Source of the DNA: Candidatus Sumerlaeota bacterium
Lineage (GTDB): Bacteria > Sumerlaeota > Sumerlaeia > SLMS01
Length of the DNA: 35,343 nt
Reading direction: 5' to 3'
Assembly (NCBI GenBank): GCA_007133495.1
Contig: SLMS01000230.1
Span: forward strand, 1-35,343
Within the stretch, counting starts at the first letter, position 1. Each line of letters starts with the position of its first letter. Below, piece by piece: positions 26,625 to 35,127 of the stretch. Both the position numbers and the translations under genes were made by a program. The notes under the pieces were generated by a model. It had not been told where the DNA came from and made no database searches. It saw only the letters and a program-made list of their open reading frames with translations.

Positions 26625-28232
26625 TTACCAGCCGCGGTGGCGCCAGTACTGGCGGAGGACCGCGTCGCGGAGTTGCTGCCGGCGCCAGTCCTCCATTTCG
26701 AGTTGTGCCTGGCGCTCGCGGCCTTCGCGCTCGAGTATATACGCGGCGCGGCGGAACTCGTCCTCACGGTAGCGCGGCCCACGGGCATGGTCGTCCACCT
26801 GCAACCCGAAGTGCAGCGCGGCCCAGACCATCAGCAAAATGAGCGGGGCACCGGGCTGATACCGCGCGGAGGACCAGGCCCAGACGAGCCCTCCGGCGAG
26901 CGCCATGGCGGCGAGCACGTGGAGCAGCAGCCGGTCGAAGGCTCCCGTTTCAAAAAACAGTCCGTGGGCAACCACGATGCCCACGAGCACCGCGAGCAGC
27001 GGAGGCAGGCGCCGGCGCACAGCGAGAATGAGGAAGCCCGCCCAGCCGGCGGCCATGAGCGTGTCCGGCGCAAGAGTGGCCATGCGGAGAATTTCCGAGC
27101 GCCGGCGGGCGTAGTCCGGATCGAAGAAGGTGGCGGTGTCGCGAGCGCCGAGCAGCTCGCGCAGTTTACGCTGCATGACGCGCGGCACGGCGGCACGCTC
27201 CTGCGGGTCCTTCAGCACGTTGCGGACGGTGCGGTGGAGGCTGCCACGGGCGCGGCTGTATGGATGTATATCTCCGGGGGGGATGGTCTCCAGCACGGCG
27301 CCGGAGTGGACAGTGGAGGCGAAGTCCCATGCGGGCTGGCCCACGTAGGGGAGCCGGTCCCCGTCCACGAAGTGATTGCGCGCAGTGAGCGTGAATGCGA
27401 GCACCGCAGCGGGCGCGAGCAACGCCACCGCCTGCACCAAGCCGGGCCGGAGGCGGTACTGCCAGAGTCCCAGCGCCAGCAGCGGAAAGCCCCACAGGAA
27501 AAACGGCCGCATCCAGAAACCGAGTCCGAGCAGGAGCCCCATGGCCATCCACGCGTTGAGACCGCGAGGGTGCCGCAGCAAATAGAGTCCCGCCGCGAGC
27601 ATGGCGGCGAAAAGACCGGCTTCCCACAGCCACGGACCGGGGACGAGCGTGGCAAGGACGAGCGGCTGGTGCGCGGCGAGGACGACGCCGGTGACGGCTC
27701 CGGCGGAACGGTTGCGGAAGAGCTGTTCGGCCGCGACGGCGCCCAGCACCGGAATGCACGCCCCGGCGAGCAGGGCGGCGAGTTTGTATAGCGCGAGTCC
27801 GCCGCCGATCCCCGCGCTGAGGGAGATCATGTACAGCACGAGGCCGCCGCGGGGGAGGCGCTGGCCGCTCCAGCGCAGCCAGTCCCACTCGTCGGCCATG
27901 GCGGCCACTTCCTGGGTGAGGAACATGTTGTGGCCGGGCAGGAGGCGGTCGCCCTCTGCGGCCATCTGGCGCCCGACCTGATAGTAGTACCATGGCTCGG
28001 TGCCGGTCCATTCCTGGAGCTGCCCGGCGGGATGATCGGCGAGGTCGGCGTAGGCGAGGAGGCGGCACGTACCGGCGAGGACGAAAATACCGAGGAGTAC
28101 GGCGTACCAGGTGCGCTGCTCCCGCAGGTCAAAGCGGATGCCGCCGAGCCACGCCGGCAATGGCGGCAGGGCGCGCCGGGGGGGGACCGGAGTGGGCTTT
28201 GGTTCAGGTGCCGCGGAGGGCTTCTCGCTCAT
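26625..28232 (-). CDS. Polytopic membrane protein, GT39-like
   Basis: A 535-aa integral membrane protein with about ten hydrophobic spans. A Pro-rich cytoplasmic N-terminus (about 1-30) is followed by a first span and an extracytoplasmic loop with HPAGQLQEWTGTEPWYYY, then successive spans (LAALLAGACIPVLGAVAA, WMAMGLLLGLGFWM, VALLAPAAVLAFTL and others). The layout resembles the GT39/PMT group of lipid-linked sugar transferases, but the N-terminal acidic pair typical of those enzymes is not clear to me, so the activity is unproven. The C-terminus is a charged helix rich in Arg/Glu/Gln. The ATG at 28232 has only a weak AGG site. It lies 166 bases after the LysM gene on the same strand, with a stem-loop between. 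Confidence 0.75.
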   Translation of the reverse strand: MSEKPSAAPEPKPTPVPPRRALPPLPAWLGGIRFDLREQRTWYAVLLGIFVLAGTCRLLAYADLADHPAGQLQEWTGTEPWYYYQVGRQMAAEGDRLLPGHNMFLTQEVAAMADEWDWLRWSGQRLPRGGLVLYMISLSAGIGGGLALYKLAALLAGACIPVLGAVAAEQLFRNRSAGAVTGVVLAAHQPLVLATLVPGPWLWEAGLFAAMLAAGLYLLRHPRGLNAWMAMGLLLGLGFWMRPFFLWGFPLLALGLWQYRLRPGLVQAVALLAPAAVLAFTLTARNHFVDGDRLPYVGQPAWDFASTVHSGAVLETIPPGDIHPYSRARGSLHRTVRNVLKDPQERAAVPRVMQRKLRELLGARDTATFFDPDYARRRSEILRMATLAPDTLMAAGWAGFLILAVRRRLPPLLAVLVGIVVAHGLFFETGAFDRLLLHVLAAMALAGGLVWAWSSARYQPGAPLILLMVWAALHFGLQVDDHARGPRYREDEFRRAAYILEREGRERQAQLEMEDWRRQQLRDAVLRQYWRHRGW

Positions 28233-28333
28233 GGGCGGAGCACCTGACCCGCAAGGGCGCAGCACCGCAAGGCGGTTTCACCGGGGGCAAGGGGTGGAGT
28301 TGGCGGTTGACCGGGAAGGAGCGGGGAGCGGGT

Positions 28334-28371
28334 GGTCCGGGAGCGGCAATGGGCGGTTCCGCTCCCGGACC
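28334..28371 (-). terminator. Perfect 13-bp stem-loop after the LysM gene
   Basis: GGTCCGGGAGCGG (28334-28346) pairs exactly with CCGCTCCCGGACC (28359-28371) across a 12-base loop. On the minus strand it lies 27 bases after the LysM stop and before the GT39-like gene. No T tract follows, so it may slow or protect the transcript rather than terminate it. The stem itself is certain; its role is inferred. Confidence 0.5.
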
Positions 28372-28398
28372 GGGAGAAGGAGGAAGCAGAGAGGTGGC

Positions 28399-29214
28399 TT
28401 ACTGGGGCGGAATGTAGAGACGCTGTCCGCGGGCAACGCGGGCGCCCTGCGGCAGGCGGTTGGCGCGGAGCAGGTCGCTCTGGCTCACGTTGAAGCGCTC
28501 GGCGATGGACTGGAGCGTTTCGCCCGCTTCGATGGTGTGGTACTGGCCGCGGCCGGAGGAGCCGGTCTGGGACTGCTGCCCAGAGCCGCTGCCTGAGGAT
28601 GCGGACGACGAGCGGCTGGGTTCAAGCGCGGCACCAGGACTACGCGGAGCAGACTGCTGTTGCTGCTGCTGGCTCGGCTGCTGGCGGGATTGTTCGCGCT
28701 GGGCGGCGATGGTGTTGGTCTGCTCGCGGAAGGTGTCGGCGGGCGAGGAGGAGCGCTGCTGCTGGCTGGAGGAGCGGGCGTCGGCGACGGCGCGGTCCTC
28801 GGAGCCGGCGAGCGGTGCGTCCTCAAGGTCCTGCTCTTCGGGTGCGCTGCGGGCGGGCGGTTCGGCCGAGTCGCTGTCGCGGCTGGTCTGCCGCGTGGTT
28901 CCGGCGGAGGCGATGCCGCTTTCGAGCTGCTCGACGCGCTCGGTGAGGGAGGTGAGCACGGCGCCGGCGGACTCGCCGTCCACGTCGGGCAGGAAGGCGC
29001 GCAGCTCGCTGTTCTCCTCATTGAGCCGGCGGACGTGGTCGGCCATGGTCTGCATGTCTCTGGTCATCTCTTCGACCTTCTGTTGCATCTGGTCCACTTC
29101 GGCGAACTTCTTGCGGATGGCGGGGCTGTTTTCCGGCCGGCCACTGCAGCCGGAAAGCGCGGCGGCGCCGGTGCCGCCGATCGCAAGGGCGAGTATCAAG
29201 GTACGGATCATCAT
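28399..29214 (-). CDS. LysM-domain lipoprotein with coiled coil
   Basis: A 271-aa probable lipoprotein: signal MMIRTLILALAIGG then lipobox ALSG-Cys23. Residues about 35-70 form a heptad-like coiled coil (VDQMQQKVEEMTRDMQTMAD). A long low-complexity Ser/Gln/Arg/Pro region follows (about 95-215, including a run of six Gln). The C-terminus is one LysM domain (about 225-271, YHTIEAGETLQSIAERFNV ... RGQRLYIPP), which binds peptidoglycan glycans. The ATG at 29214 has AAGGAG eight bases upstream, so the start is firm, and a longer upstream frame is rejected. The layout suggests an outer-membrane-anchored peptidoglycan linker, which is inference. Confidence 0.88.
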   Translation of the reverse strand: MMIRTLILALAIGGTGAAALSGCSGRPENSPAIRKKFAEVDQMQQKVEEMTRDMQTMADHVRRLNEENSELRAFLPDVDGESAGAVLTSLTERVEQLESGIASAGTTRQTSRDSDSAEPPARSAPEEQDLEDAPLAGSEDRAVADARSSSQQQRSSSPADTFREQTNTIAAQREQSRQQPSQQQQQQSAPRSPGAALEPSRSSSASSGSGSGQQSQTGSSGRGQYHTIEAGETLQSIAERFNVSQSDLLRANRLPQGARVARGQRLYIPPQ

Positions 29215-29474
29215 GGAACGAACTCCTTCTGGCGGGAACGGGAAATTTGAATGCCCTCTTGCCGGAAATGCGGAACGGAATCCCTGCGAAGGTCGAGGGT
29301 CTTCCCGATCAACCGGCCCGGCCCGCACACCGGCAAGAAAAAACCGCACTGGACCGTGAAACTTTTCTCCGGCGGCCTTGCCCCCCGTCCGGCACCGGGC
29401 GCTAAGCTCCCCTCGCCGGCCGCGCCCCTCCACGCAGCCGGCCAATTCCATCATCAACAGGCGGCACCCCAACG

Positions 29475-30680
29475 ATGAAAAAGAGCTACATCTTCTCGCC
29501 CGGCCCGGTGGAAGTACCCTCCGAGGTCCTGCTCGCCGGAGCGAAGCCGACAGTCCACCACCGCAGCGCGGACTTCCCGCCCATCTTCGCCCGCTGCCAG
29601 GAGAAACTGCGTCAGGTGTACTTCGCCAAGTCGCCGGTGGCGGTGCTGGCCAGCTCGGGCACGGGTGCGATGGAAGCCGCGGTGATTTCCACCTGCTCGC
29701 CCGGCGACACGGTGATTGTGCACAACGCGGGCAAATTCGGCGAGCGCTGGGGGAAGATTGCCCGCGCCTACGGCATCAACGCGGTCGAACTGGAGCCCGG
29801 CTGGGGCAAGCCGCTCGAACCGGCCGTGGTGGAAGAAGCGCTGCGCAAGCACCCCGAAACACGCGCCGTACTGGTCACCCACACGGAGACATCCACGGGG
29901 ACCGTCTCCGACATCAAGGCGCTCGGGGAGGTTGTGGCCCGCACCGAGGCGATTCTGGTCGTGGACTCGGTGTCGGCCTTCGCGGCTGAGGAGCTGCGCC
30001 AGGACGAGTGGAAGCTGGACATCGTGTGCACGGGCTCACAGAAGGCGCTGATGCTTCCGCCGGGGCTCGGGTTCGCCTCCATGTCGGAGAAGGCGCAGGC
30101 TGCGATGCAGAAGGCCAAGTGCCCGAGTTTCTACCTGGACCTGCGGCGCTATATCAAATCGGCCGAGAAGGACGACACGCCGTTTACCCCTGCGGTAAAC
30201 CTGTTCTACTCGCTGGAGCAGGCGTTGGACATGCTGCTGGCCGAGGGCATGGAGAACAACTGGGCGCGCCACACGGTGCTCTCCCGTGCAGCAAGGGCGG
30301 CGATGACGGCGCTGGGGCTGTCGCTCTTCAGCGAGCGGCCGTCGGTGGTGGTCACGGCGGTGAACCTGCCCGAGGGCGTGGAATGGGGCGCGTTCAACAA
30401 GGAACTGAAGTCCCGCGGCATCACGATCGCCGGGGGGCAGGACCACCTGAAAGGGAAGATTTTCCGCTTTGCAACACTGGGGCACTACGACGTGTTCGAC
30501 GTGGTGACGATCGTCAGCGCGATCGAAATGGCGCTCGGCACGAGCGGGCACGCGTTCGAGTCCGGCAAGGGCGTGGCCGCGGCGATGGAAGTGCTCCGCG
30601 CCTACAACCCGGGCAAGGGTTGGACCGCCGCAGAGCAGGAAACCCGCAGCCTGGAGCCGGCGACGGCGCTGCTTCCGTAG
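29475..30680 (+). CDS. Class V PLP aminotransferase (serine-glyoxylate/serine-pyruvate type)
   Basis: A 401-aa PLP enzyme of the alanine-glyoxylate/serine-pyruvate aminotransferase family. N-terminal FSPGPVEVPSEVL, HHRS, SSGTGAMEAA (the phosphate-binding region), THTETSTGT, VVDSVSAFA and SGSQK-like CTGSQKALMLPPGLGF with PLP Lys190 are all present. Related enzymes serve the serine pathway, glyoxylate metabolism or phosphoserine-like roles, so the exact substrate is open. The C-terminus is a little longer than usual (about 30 residues after the last conserved block). The ATG at 29475 follows CCCAACG without a clear ribosome site. It is divergent from the LysM gene (260 bases apart). Confidence 0.9.
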   Translation: MKKSYIFSPGPVEVPSEVLLAGAKPTVHHRSADFPPIFARCQEKLRQVYFAKSPVAVLASSGTGAMEAAVISTCSPGDTVIVHNAGKFGERWGKIARAYGINAVELEPGWGKPLEPAVVEEALRKHPETRAVLVTHTETSTGTVSDIKALGEVVARTEAILVVDSVSAFAAEELRQDEWKLDIVCTGSQKALMLPPGLGFASMSEKAQAAMQKAKCPSFYLDLRRYIKSAEKDDTPFTPAVNLFYSLEQALDMLLAEGMENNWARHTVLSRAARAAMTALGLSLFSERPSVVVTAVNLPEGVEWGAFNKELKSRGITIAGGQDHLKGKIFRFATLGHYDVFDVVTIVSAIEMALGTSGHAFESGKGVAAAMEVLRAYNPGKGWTAAEQETRSLEPATALLP

Positions 30681-30692
30681 GGCTGGAGGGCA

Positions 30693-30733
30693 GCCGGTGG
30701 CGCCGGCGGCGGAAAGTGGTTGGACTTTTTTTT
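30693..30733 (+). terminator. Possible terminator after the aminotransferase
   Basis: A 5-bp G/C stem (30693-30697 with 30703-30707) is followed by T8 at 30726-30733. The 18-base gap between stem and T run is too long for a textbook intrinsic terminator, but position just after the stop and the isolated T run make termination plausible. Confidence 0.3.
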
Positions 30734-30990
30734 GTAAAACCGGGTTCTCCTTACTTGATTTCCGCAGGGGGCCTGATGCAGCATCTGAAGTTGCCGGGGA
30801 GCGCGGCCCTGCTGCTGCTCCCCGCACCCTCCCGGCGGGGTTTCTCCGGGCGCCTCTTGCCGCTCCCGAAAGGTGAGGGTTGGCGAGAGTCGGGCGCACG
30901 GCCCCGCACGGTCCCCTCCCTCCTTGGCGAACTTGTTCGCTTCCACCCCAGCGGGGCCCCTCACCGGGCCCCGCCCCGCCGTTTTAGGGG

Positions 30991-31039
30991 GCGGCAGCGA
31001 GCTCCTGCCGCGAGGGCGATGGCAAGCCTTCGCACTCCA
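30991..31039 (-). repeat. REP-like element, inverted copy
   Basis: GCGGCAG (30991-30997) pairs with CTGCCGC (31005-31011), and 31021-31039 is the reverse complement of the TGGAGTGCG..GGCTTGCC word seen at 24714-24732, with two mismatches. The shared word plus an adjacent palindrome shows the same repeat family on the opposite strand. Confidence 0.65.
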
Positions 31040-31270
31040 TGAGCGGCGCCGTTGCGGCGAGCGCCCTGGATCCTGCCGAGTGGGCAACAGTTCAAGGACG
31101 CGCCCCCGCCGGCTGTGCAACGTGGAAAATCCTTTGCTCCGTGCGGGGGCAGTCCCACTCTTCCCGGAGGCTGGACAGCGGAGCGGCTTTGACCCGGCAG
31201 CCGGGACAGGCCGCGGCTGGAAGCCGGCCGCCATTATCCCATTCCGAGCAACAAGGACAAGATTGTCTCC

Positions 31271-33910
31271 ATGAGCATCCAAACGCCTGCGAACTACCTT
31301 GGGAAGATTCACTTCGTCCCGAACATCCCCGAGCGCCTGCGGGGATTGCTGGAGCTTTCCCGCAACCTTTGGTGGACGTGGAACCCCCGCGCCCGCGCGA
31401 TGTTCCGGATGATCCACCTCGATACTTGGATTTCTGCACGCGGCAACGCAGTGCGCTTCCTGCGCAACGTGCCTCAGGCACGGCTGGACGCGGCGGCGGA
31501 GGACCCGGCCGTCCTGAAGGAATACGACGCGGTGATGGAGCACCTGCGCGAGTACCTGACAACGGCGGACACCTGGTGGCACAAGAACCACGGCGCCGAG
31601 GACAAGGAAGCCCTTATCGCCTACTTCTCCGCAGAGTACGGGCTGCACGAAACGCTGCACATGTATTCGGGGGGGCTCGGAGTGCTGGCGGGCGACCATT
31701 GCAAGTCGGCCTCGGACCTCGGGCTGCCGCTGGTGGCCGCCGGGCTACTCTACCGTGACGGCTACTTCCAGCAGTACATCGACGAGCATGGCCAGCAGGT
31801 GCCGATCTACGAGCACCAGCGGTGGGAGGAGCTGCCCGTGCGCGAGGTGAAGGACAAGGACGAGCAGGTGGTAACGGTGGAGGTGGAGTTCCCCGGCCGG
31901 CTGGTGACGGCCAAGGTGTGGGTGGTGCGGGTCGGCCGCATCCGCATCTATCTGCTGGATACGGACGTGCCGGAGAACATGGAGAGCGACCGGCAGCTCA
32001 CCGCGCGTCTATACGGGGGCGACCAGGAAATGCGCATCCAGCAGGAAATCCTGCTCGGGATGGGCGGGGTGCGGGCGCTACGGAAACTGCACCAGCTCGG
32101 CATCCTGGAGCGCATGCCGACGCTCTACCACATGAATGAGGGGCACTCGGCATTCCTGAGCCTTGAGCGCATGCGCGACTACATGCACGAGGGGCTGCGT
32201 CAGCACGAGGCGGTGGAGGTGATCCGCAGTTCCTCGCTCTTCACGACGCATACGCCGGTGCCGGCCGGGCACGACCGGTTCCCGATACCGCTCATGGAAA
32301 AGTATTTCCGCAGCTACTACGAATCGATCCCGATGAGCCGGGCGGAGTTCCTCGATTTCGGGCTGGAGCCGATGGCCGACGGGCAGCAGCTCTTCTCGAT
32401 GACGATCCTCGCCCTGCATTTCTCCTCGATGGCGAACGGGGTATCGCAGCTCCACGGAGAGACCTCGCGCAAAATGATGTCGCCGATTTTCCGCGACGTA
32501 CCGCCGGCCGAAACGCCGATCGACTACGTGACCAATGGCGTCCACACGCGCACGTGGATGAGCTTCGACATGCAGAACCTGCTGGACAAGTTCGTCGGCG
32601 AGAACTGGCGCGACCGGATCATGGACCGGGAAATGTGGGAGCAGGCGGTGGACGAAATCCCGGACGAGGTGTTCTGGGAGATGAAGTCCGAACTCAAACG
32701 GGCGCTCGTGCGGTTCATCCATGACCGGCTGCGCGAGCAGCACTACCGTTTCGGCGAACGCTCCGAGCAGCTCGATGCGCTGGAGAGCATCTTTACGGGC
32801 GAGGCGCTGACGATCGCTTTCGCGCGGCGCTTCGCGACGTACAAGCGCGCGACGCTGCTCTTCCATAACGTCGAGCGGCTCTCCCGCATCCTGACGAATC
32901 CCGAACGGCCCGTGCAGATCGTCTTCTCCGGCAAGGCGCACCCGGCAGACAAGCCGGGCCAGGACTTCATCCGGCATATTTTCGAACTGTCGAAGCTGCC
33001 GGAGTTCCACAACCGGCTGGTCTTCCTGGAAAACTACGACATGAACATCGGCCGCCGGCTGACGAGCGGGTCGGACCTTTGGCTGAACACGCCGCGCCGG
33101 CCGAACGAGGCCTCCGGCACGTCCGGCATGAAGGTGCCGCTCAACTGCGGGCTGAACTGTTCGATCCTCGACGGCTGGTGGCCGGAAGCCTACCGCCAGA
33201 ATCCGGCGGTCGGCTGGGCCATCGGCTACGAGAAGGAATACCAGAGCGAGGAGCAGCAGGACGAGGAGGACGCCGATCACCTCTACCGCGTGCTGGAAAA
33301 GCAGATCGTGCCGGTTTTCTACGAACGGGACGAGCGCGGGGTGCCGCGTGAATGGGTGCGCCGGGCAAAGGAGGCGATGAAGACCATCGGCCCGGAGTTC
33401 AGCACCGACCGGATGGTTTCGACTTACGCGGACCGGTATTACGGAGTCGGCTCGCGGCGCTACCAGCGCATGTGCGAGCAGAACTACAAGGCGGCGAAGA
33501 ACTACGCCGGAGCGCTGGCGGAACTGCGCCGGCACTGGGGGCAAGTGCGCCTGACCGCGCGGGTGCTTTCCGAGACACCGCCCGGGACAGACATCTACAC
33601 CAGCCTGGTGAAGGAAGGGATCGACATCGAGGCGGAAGTGTTCCTCGGGTCCATCCCGCGCGGGGACGTTTCGGTGGAAATCTACGCCGAGGACCTGCGC
33701 ACCTCCAACGGCAGCCTGCCGCAGGTGGTGCGTATGCCGATGGAATTTGCCGAGGAGCGTGGCTCCGGCGCCTACAAGGCCTGCGTTTACCGGGGCCGGC
33801 TGGCGATGACCGAGTCGGGCGACCTGGGCTTCACGGTCCGGGTGCTGCCGAACGAGGAGAAGTTCTTCCGGCCGCAGTCGCTGGGGCTGGTGAGGTGGGC
33901 GAACGTATAG
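31271..33910 (+). CDS. glgP: Alpha-glucan (glycogen/maltodextrin) phosphorylase, short GlgP type
   Basis: An 879-aa GT35 phosphorylase that releases glucose-1-phosphate from alpha-1,4-glucans. It is of the shorter TIGR02094 type: N-terminal NLWWTWNPRAR, AYFSAEYGLHE, GGLGVLAGDH, FTTHTPVPAGHDRF, ATYKRA, and the PLP-site block NEASGTSGMKVPLNCG with Lys621. The C-terminal 150 residues add the extra beta domain typical of this subgroup. The ATG at 31271 has no strong ribosome site, but the first conserved block begins soon after. Its TAG stop lies inside a GTATAGAC site (33905), and another copy on the minus strand is at 32007. No other glycogen gene is nearby. Confidence 0.94.
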   Translation: MSIQTPANYLGKIHFVPNIPERLRGLLELSRNLWWTWNPRARAMFRMIHLDTWISARGNAVRFLRNVPQARLDAAAEDPAVLKEYDAVMEHLREYLTTADTWWHKNHGAEDKEALIAYFSAEYGLHETLHMYSGGLGVLAGDHCKSASDLGLPLVAAGLLYRDGYFQQYIDEHGQQVPIYEHQRWEELPVREVKDKDEQVVTVEVEFPGRLVTAKVWVVRVGRIRIYLLDTDVPENMESDRQLTARLYGGDQEMRIQQEILLGMGGVRALRKLHQLGILERMPTLYHMNEGHSAFLSLERMRDYMHEGLRQHEAVEVIRSSSLFTTHTPVPAGHDRFPIPLMEKYFRSYYESIPMSRAEFLDFGLEPMADGQQLFSMTILALHFSSMANGVSQLHGETSRKMMSPIFRDVPPAETPIDYVTNGVHTRTWMSFDMQNLLDKFVGENWRDRIMDREMWEQAVDEIPDEVFWEMKSELKRALVRFIHDRLREQHYRFGERSEQLDALESIFTGEALTIAFARRFATYKRATLLFHNVERLSRILTNPERPVQIVFSGKAHPADKPGQDFIRHIFELSKLPEFHNRLVFLENYDMNIGRRLTSGSDLWLNTPRRPNEASGTSGMKVPLNCGLNCSILDGWWPEAYRQNPAVGWAIGYEKEYQSEEQQDEEDADHLYRVLEKQIVPVFYERDERGVPREWVRRAKEAMKTIGPEFSTDRMVSTYADRYYGVGSRRYQRMCEQNYKAAKNYAGALAELRRHWGQVRLTARVLSETPPGTDIYTSLVKEGIDIEAEVFLGSIPRGDVSVEIYAEDLRTSNGSLPQVVRMPMEFAEERGSGAYKACVYRGRLAMTESGDLGFTVRVLPNEEKFFRPQSLGLVRWANV

Positions 33911-34126
33911 ACAGGCCGGACCCCTGCCGGATTCTCTCAAGGATCGGCAGAGGGCTGCAGGGCGTTCTGCTTGGCGCCAGGCCCGGGACCGCAGCGCATC
34001 GAAGAGTTGGCAGTAATGAGAACGTCCTGCGGACACTTCCGGCCCGGCTGATTCCGGTTGGCGGGAGGGCCGGCCCGTTGCGAGGCTTATCGTCAGGCCT
34101 GCGCGGCCCCACAGGGAGAAGAGAGT
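33911..34126. other. Spacer between glgP and lepB
   Basis: 216 bases with no gene. A weak dyad CTGCCG (33924-33929) / CGGCAG (33945-33950) could be a terminator for glgP but has no T tract. The frame of lepB is open back to a TTG at 34058, but the added residues have no signal. Confidence 0.4.
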
Positions 34127-35104
34127 TTGACGCCAGAAACTTCCACAGTCACCGCCCCCGCCGGCAGCTCCACCCGCCAGCGCCTTGAGCAGAAGCGCGC
34201 CGCGGGCGGCGAGGCACAGAGCTTCAGCCTGCCCCAGCGCCTGCGCGGGTACTTGGACGCGCTGGTCTTTGCCTTCCTGCTCGCCATGTTCATCCGCAGC
34301 TTCGTCTTCGAGCTGTTCATGATCCCGACGGGATCAATGACGCCGACGCTGGTGGGCGACGTGGCCGGGGAGGCCGCCTTCCTCGATTACGACGGCGACG
34401 GCATTCCCGACGTGGTGTACACCTTCAACGCCGGCGGCGTGCACTTCAACCGCCTGCAGGTCTTCCTGATGAACGAGGACGGGACGTACCGGGACCTGAT
34501 CTTCGTGGAGAACGTGGACCGGGGGCTGGTGGCCGAAATCGCCGCGCAGTCCCCCCAGCGGCGTGACATGATCATCGTGAACAAGTTCGCCTACTGGTTC
34601 CGGCAGCCCGACCGCGGGGATATCGCCGTGTTCAAGGTGCCGGACAGGCCGGACCCGCAGGCGCCCGACGGCCGGTCGATCTTCCACCCGGAAAAGCCCG
34701 TTTACATCAAGCGTGTGGTGGGCAAGCCGGGCGAGACCGTCGTCCTCCCGCCAATGGAGACGATTCCGGTCGGCCCGAATGATCCGAACCGGGTGAGCAA
34801 CCGGCTCGGCGGTGTGGAGCTGCACCTGCAGCACCAGCCGGTGGTGGTGGACGGGGAGCCACTTAGGGGCGGGCGGTTTGACGATTTGATCTACTTCCCG
34901 CGCCCGCAGAGCGGACGGCCCTACCCCACGCCCGCGGACGACCCGACGGTGGAGGAGGTCCCGCCCGACGGCGTGCTCATGCTCGGGGACAACAGCGCCT
35001 CCTCCAGCGACGGACGCTATTGGGGCGACGTGCCGGTCTCGCACCTGCGCGGCAAGGCGGTGCTGCGCTACGCGCCGTTCGACGCGTTCGGGTTCCTGCG
35101 CTGA
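34127..35104 (+). CDS. lepB: Signal peptidase I with inserted Ca-loop-like segment
   Basis: A 325-aa S26 signal peptidase that removes Sec/Tat leader peptides on the periplasmic face. After a soluble N-terminus comes one membrane span (about 45-62, ALVFAFLLAMFIRSFVF), box B MIPTGSMTPT with nucleophile Ser70, box D VYIKRVVGKPGE with general base Lys195, and box E LGDNSASSSDGRYWG. The Ser-Lys distance is 125 residues, against about 55 in E. coli. The extra ~70 residues follow box B and contain DYDGDGIPD (87-95), shaped like an EF-hand/dockerin or FG-GAP calcium loop. The TTG at 34127 is preferred because GGAG lies eight bases upstream; an in-frame TTG at 34058 lacks that. It converges on pilT. 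Confidence 0.9.
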   Translation: MTPETSTVTAPAGSSTRQRLEQKRAAGGEAQSFSLPQRLRGYLDALVFAFLLAMFIRSFVFELFMIPTGSMTPTLVGDVAGEAAFLDYDGDGIPDVVYTFNAGGVHFNRLQVFLMNEDGTYRDLIFVENVDRGLVAEIAAQSPQRRDMIIVNKFAYWFRQPDRGDIAVFKVPDRPDPQAPDGRSIFHPEKPVYIKRVVGKPGETVVLPPMETIPVGPNDPNRVSNRLGGVELHLQHQPVVVDGEPLRGGRFDDLIYFPRPQSGRPYPTPADDPTVEEVPPDGVLMLGDNSASSSDGRYWGDVPVSHLRGKAVLRYAPFDAFGFLR

Positions 35105-35127
35105 GGGTCCGCCGGGCGCGGGCGCGG

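Larger units (their letters stand above)
30681..31270. other. 590-base spacer before the phosphorylase gene
   Basis: No supported gene. It starts with a G/C hairpin GCCGG-TGGCG-CCGGC (30693-30707), followed 18 bases later by a run of eight T (30726-30733), the longest T run I noticed. It continues with G/C-rich sequence (30820-30985) containing phrases like CTCCCGAAAGGTGAGGG, then a REP-like element at 30991-31039. No promoter hexamers are convincing. Confidence 0.5.
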
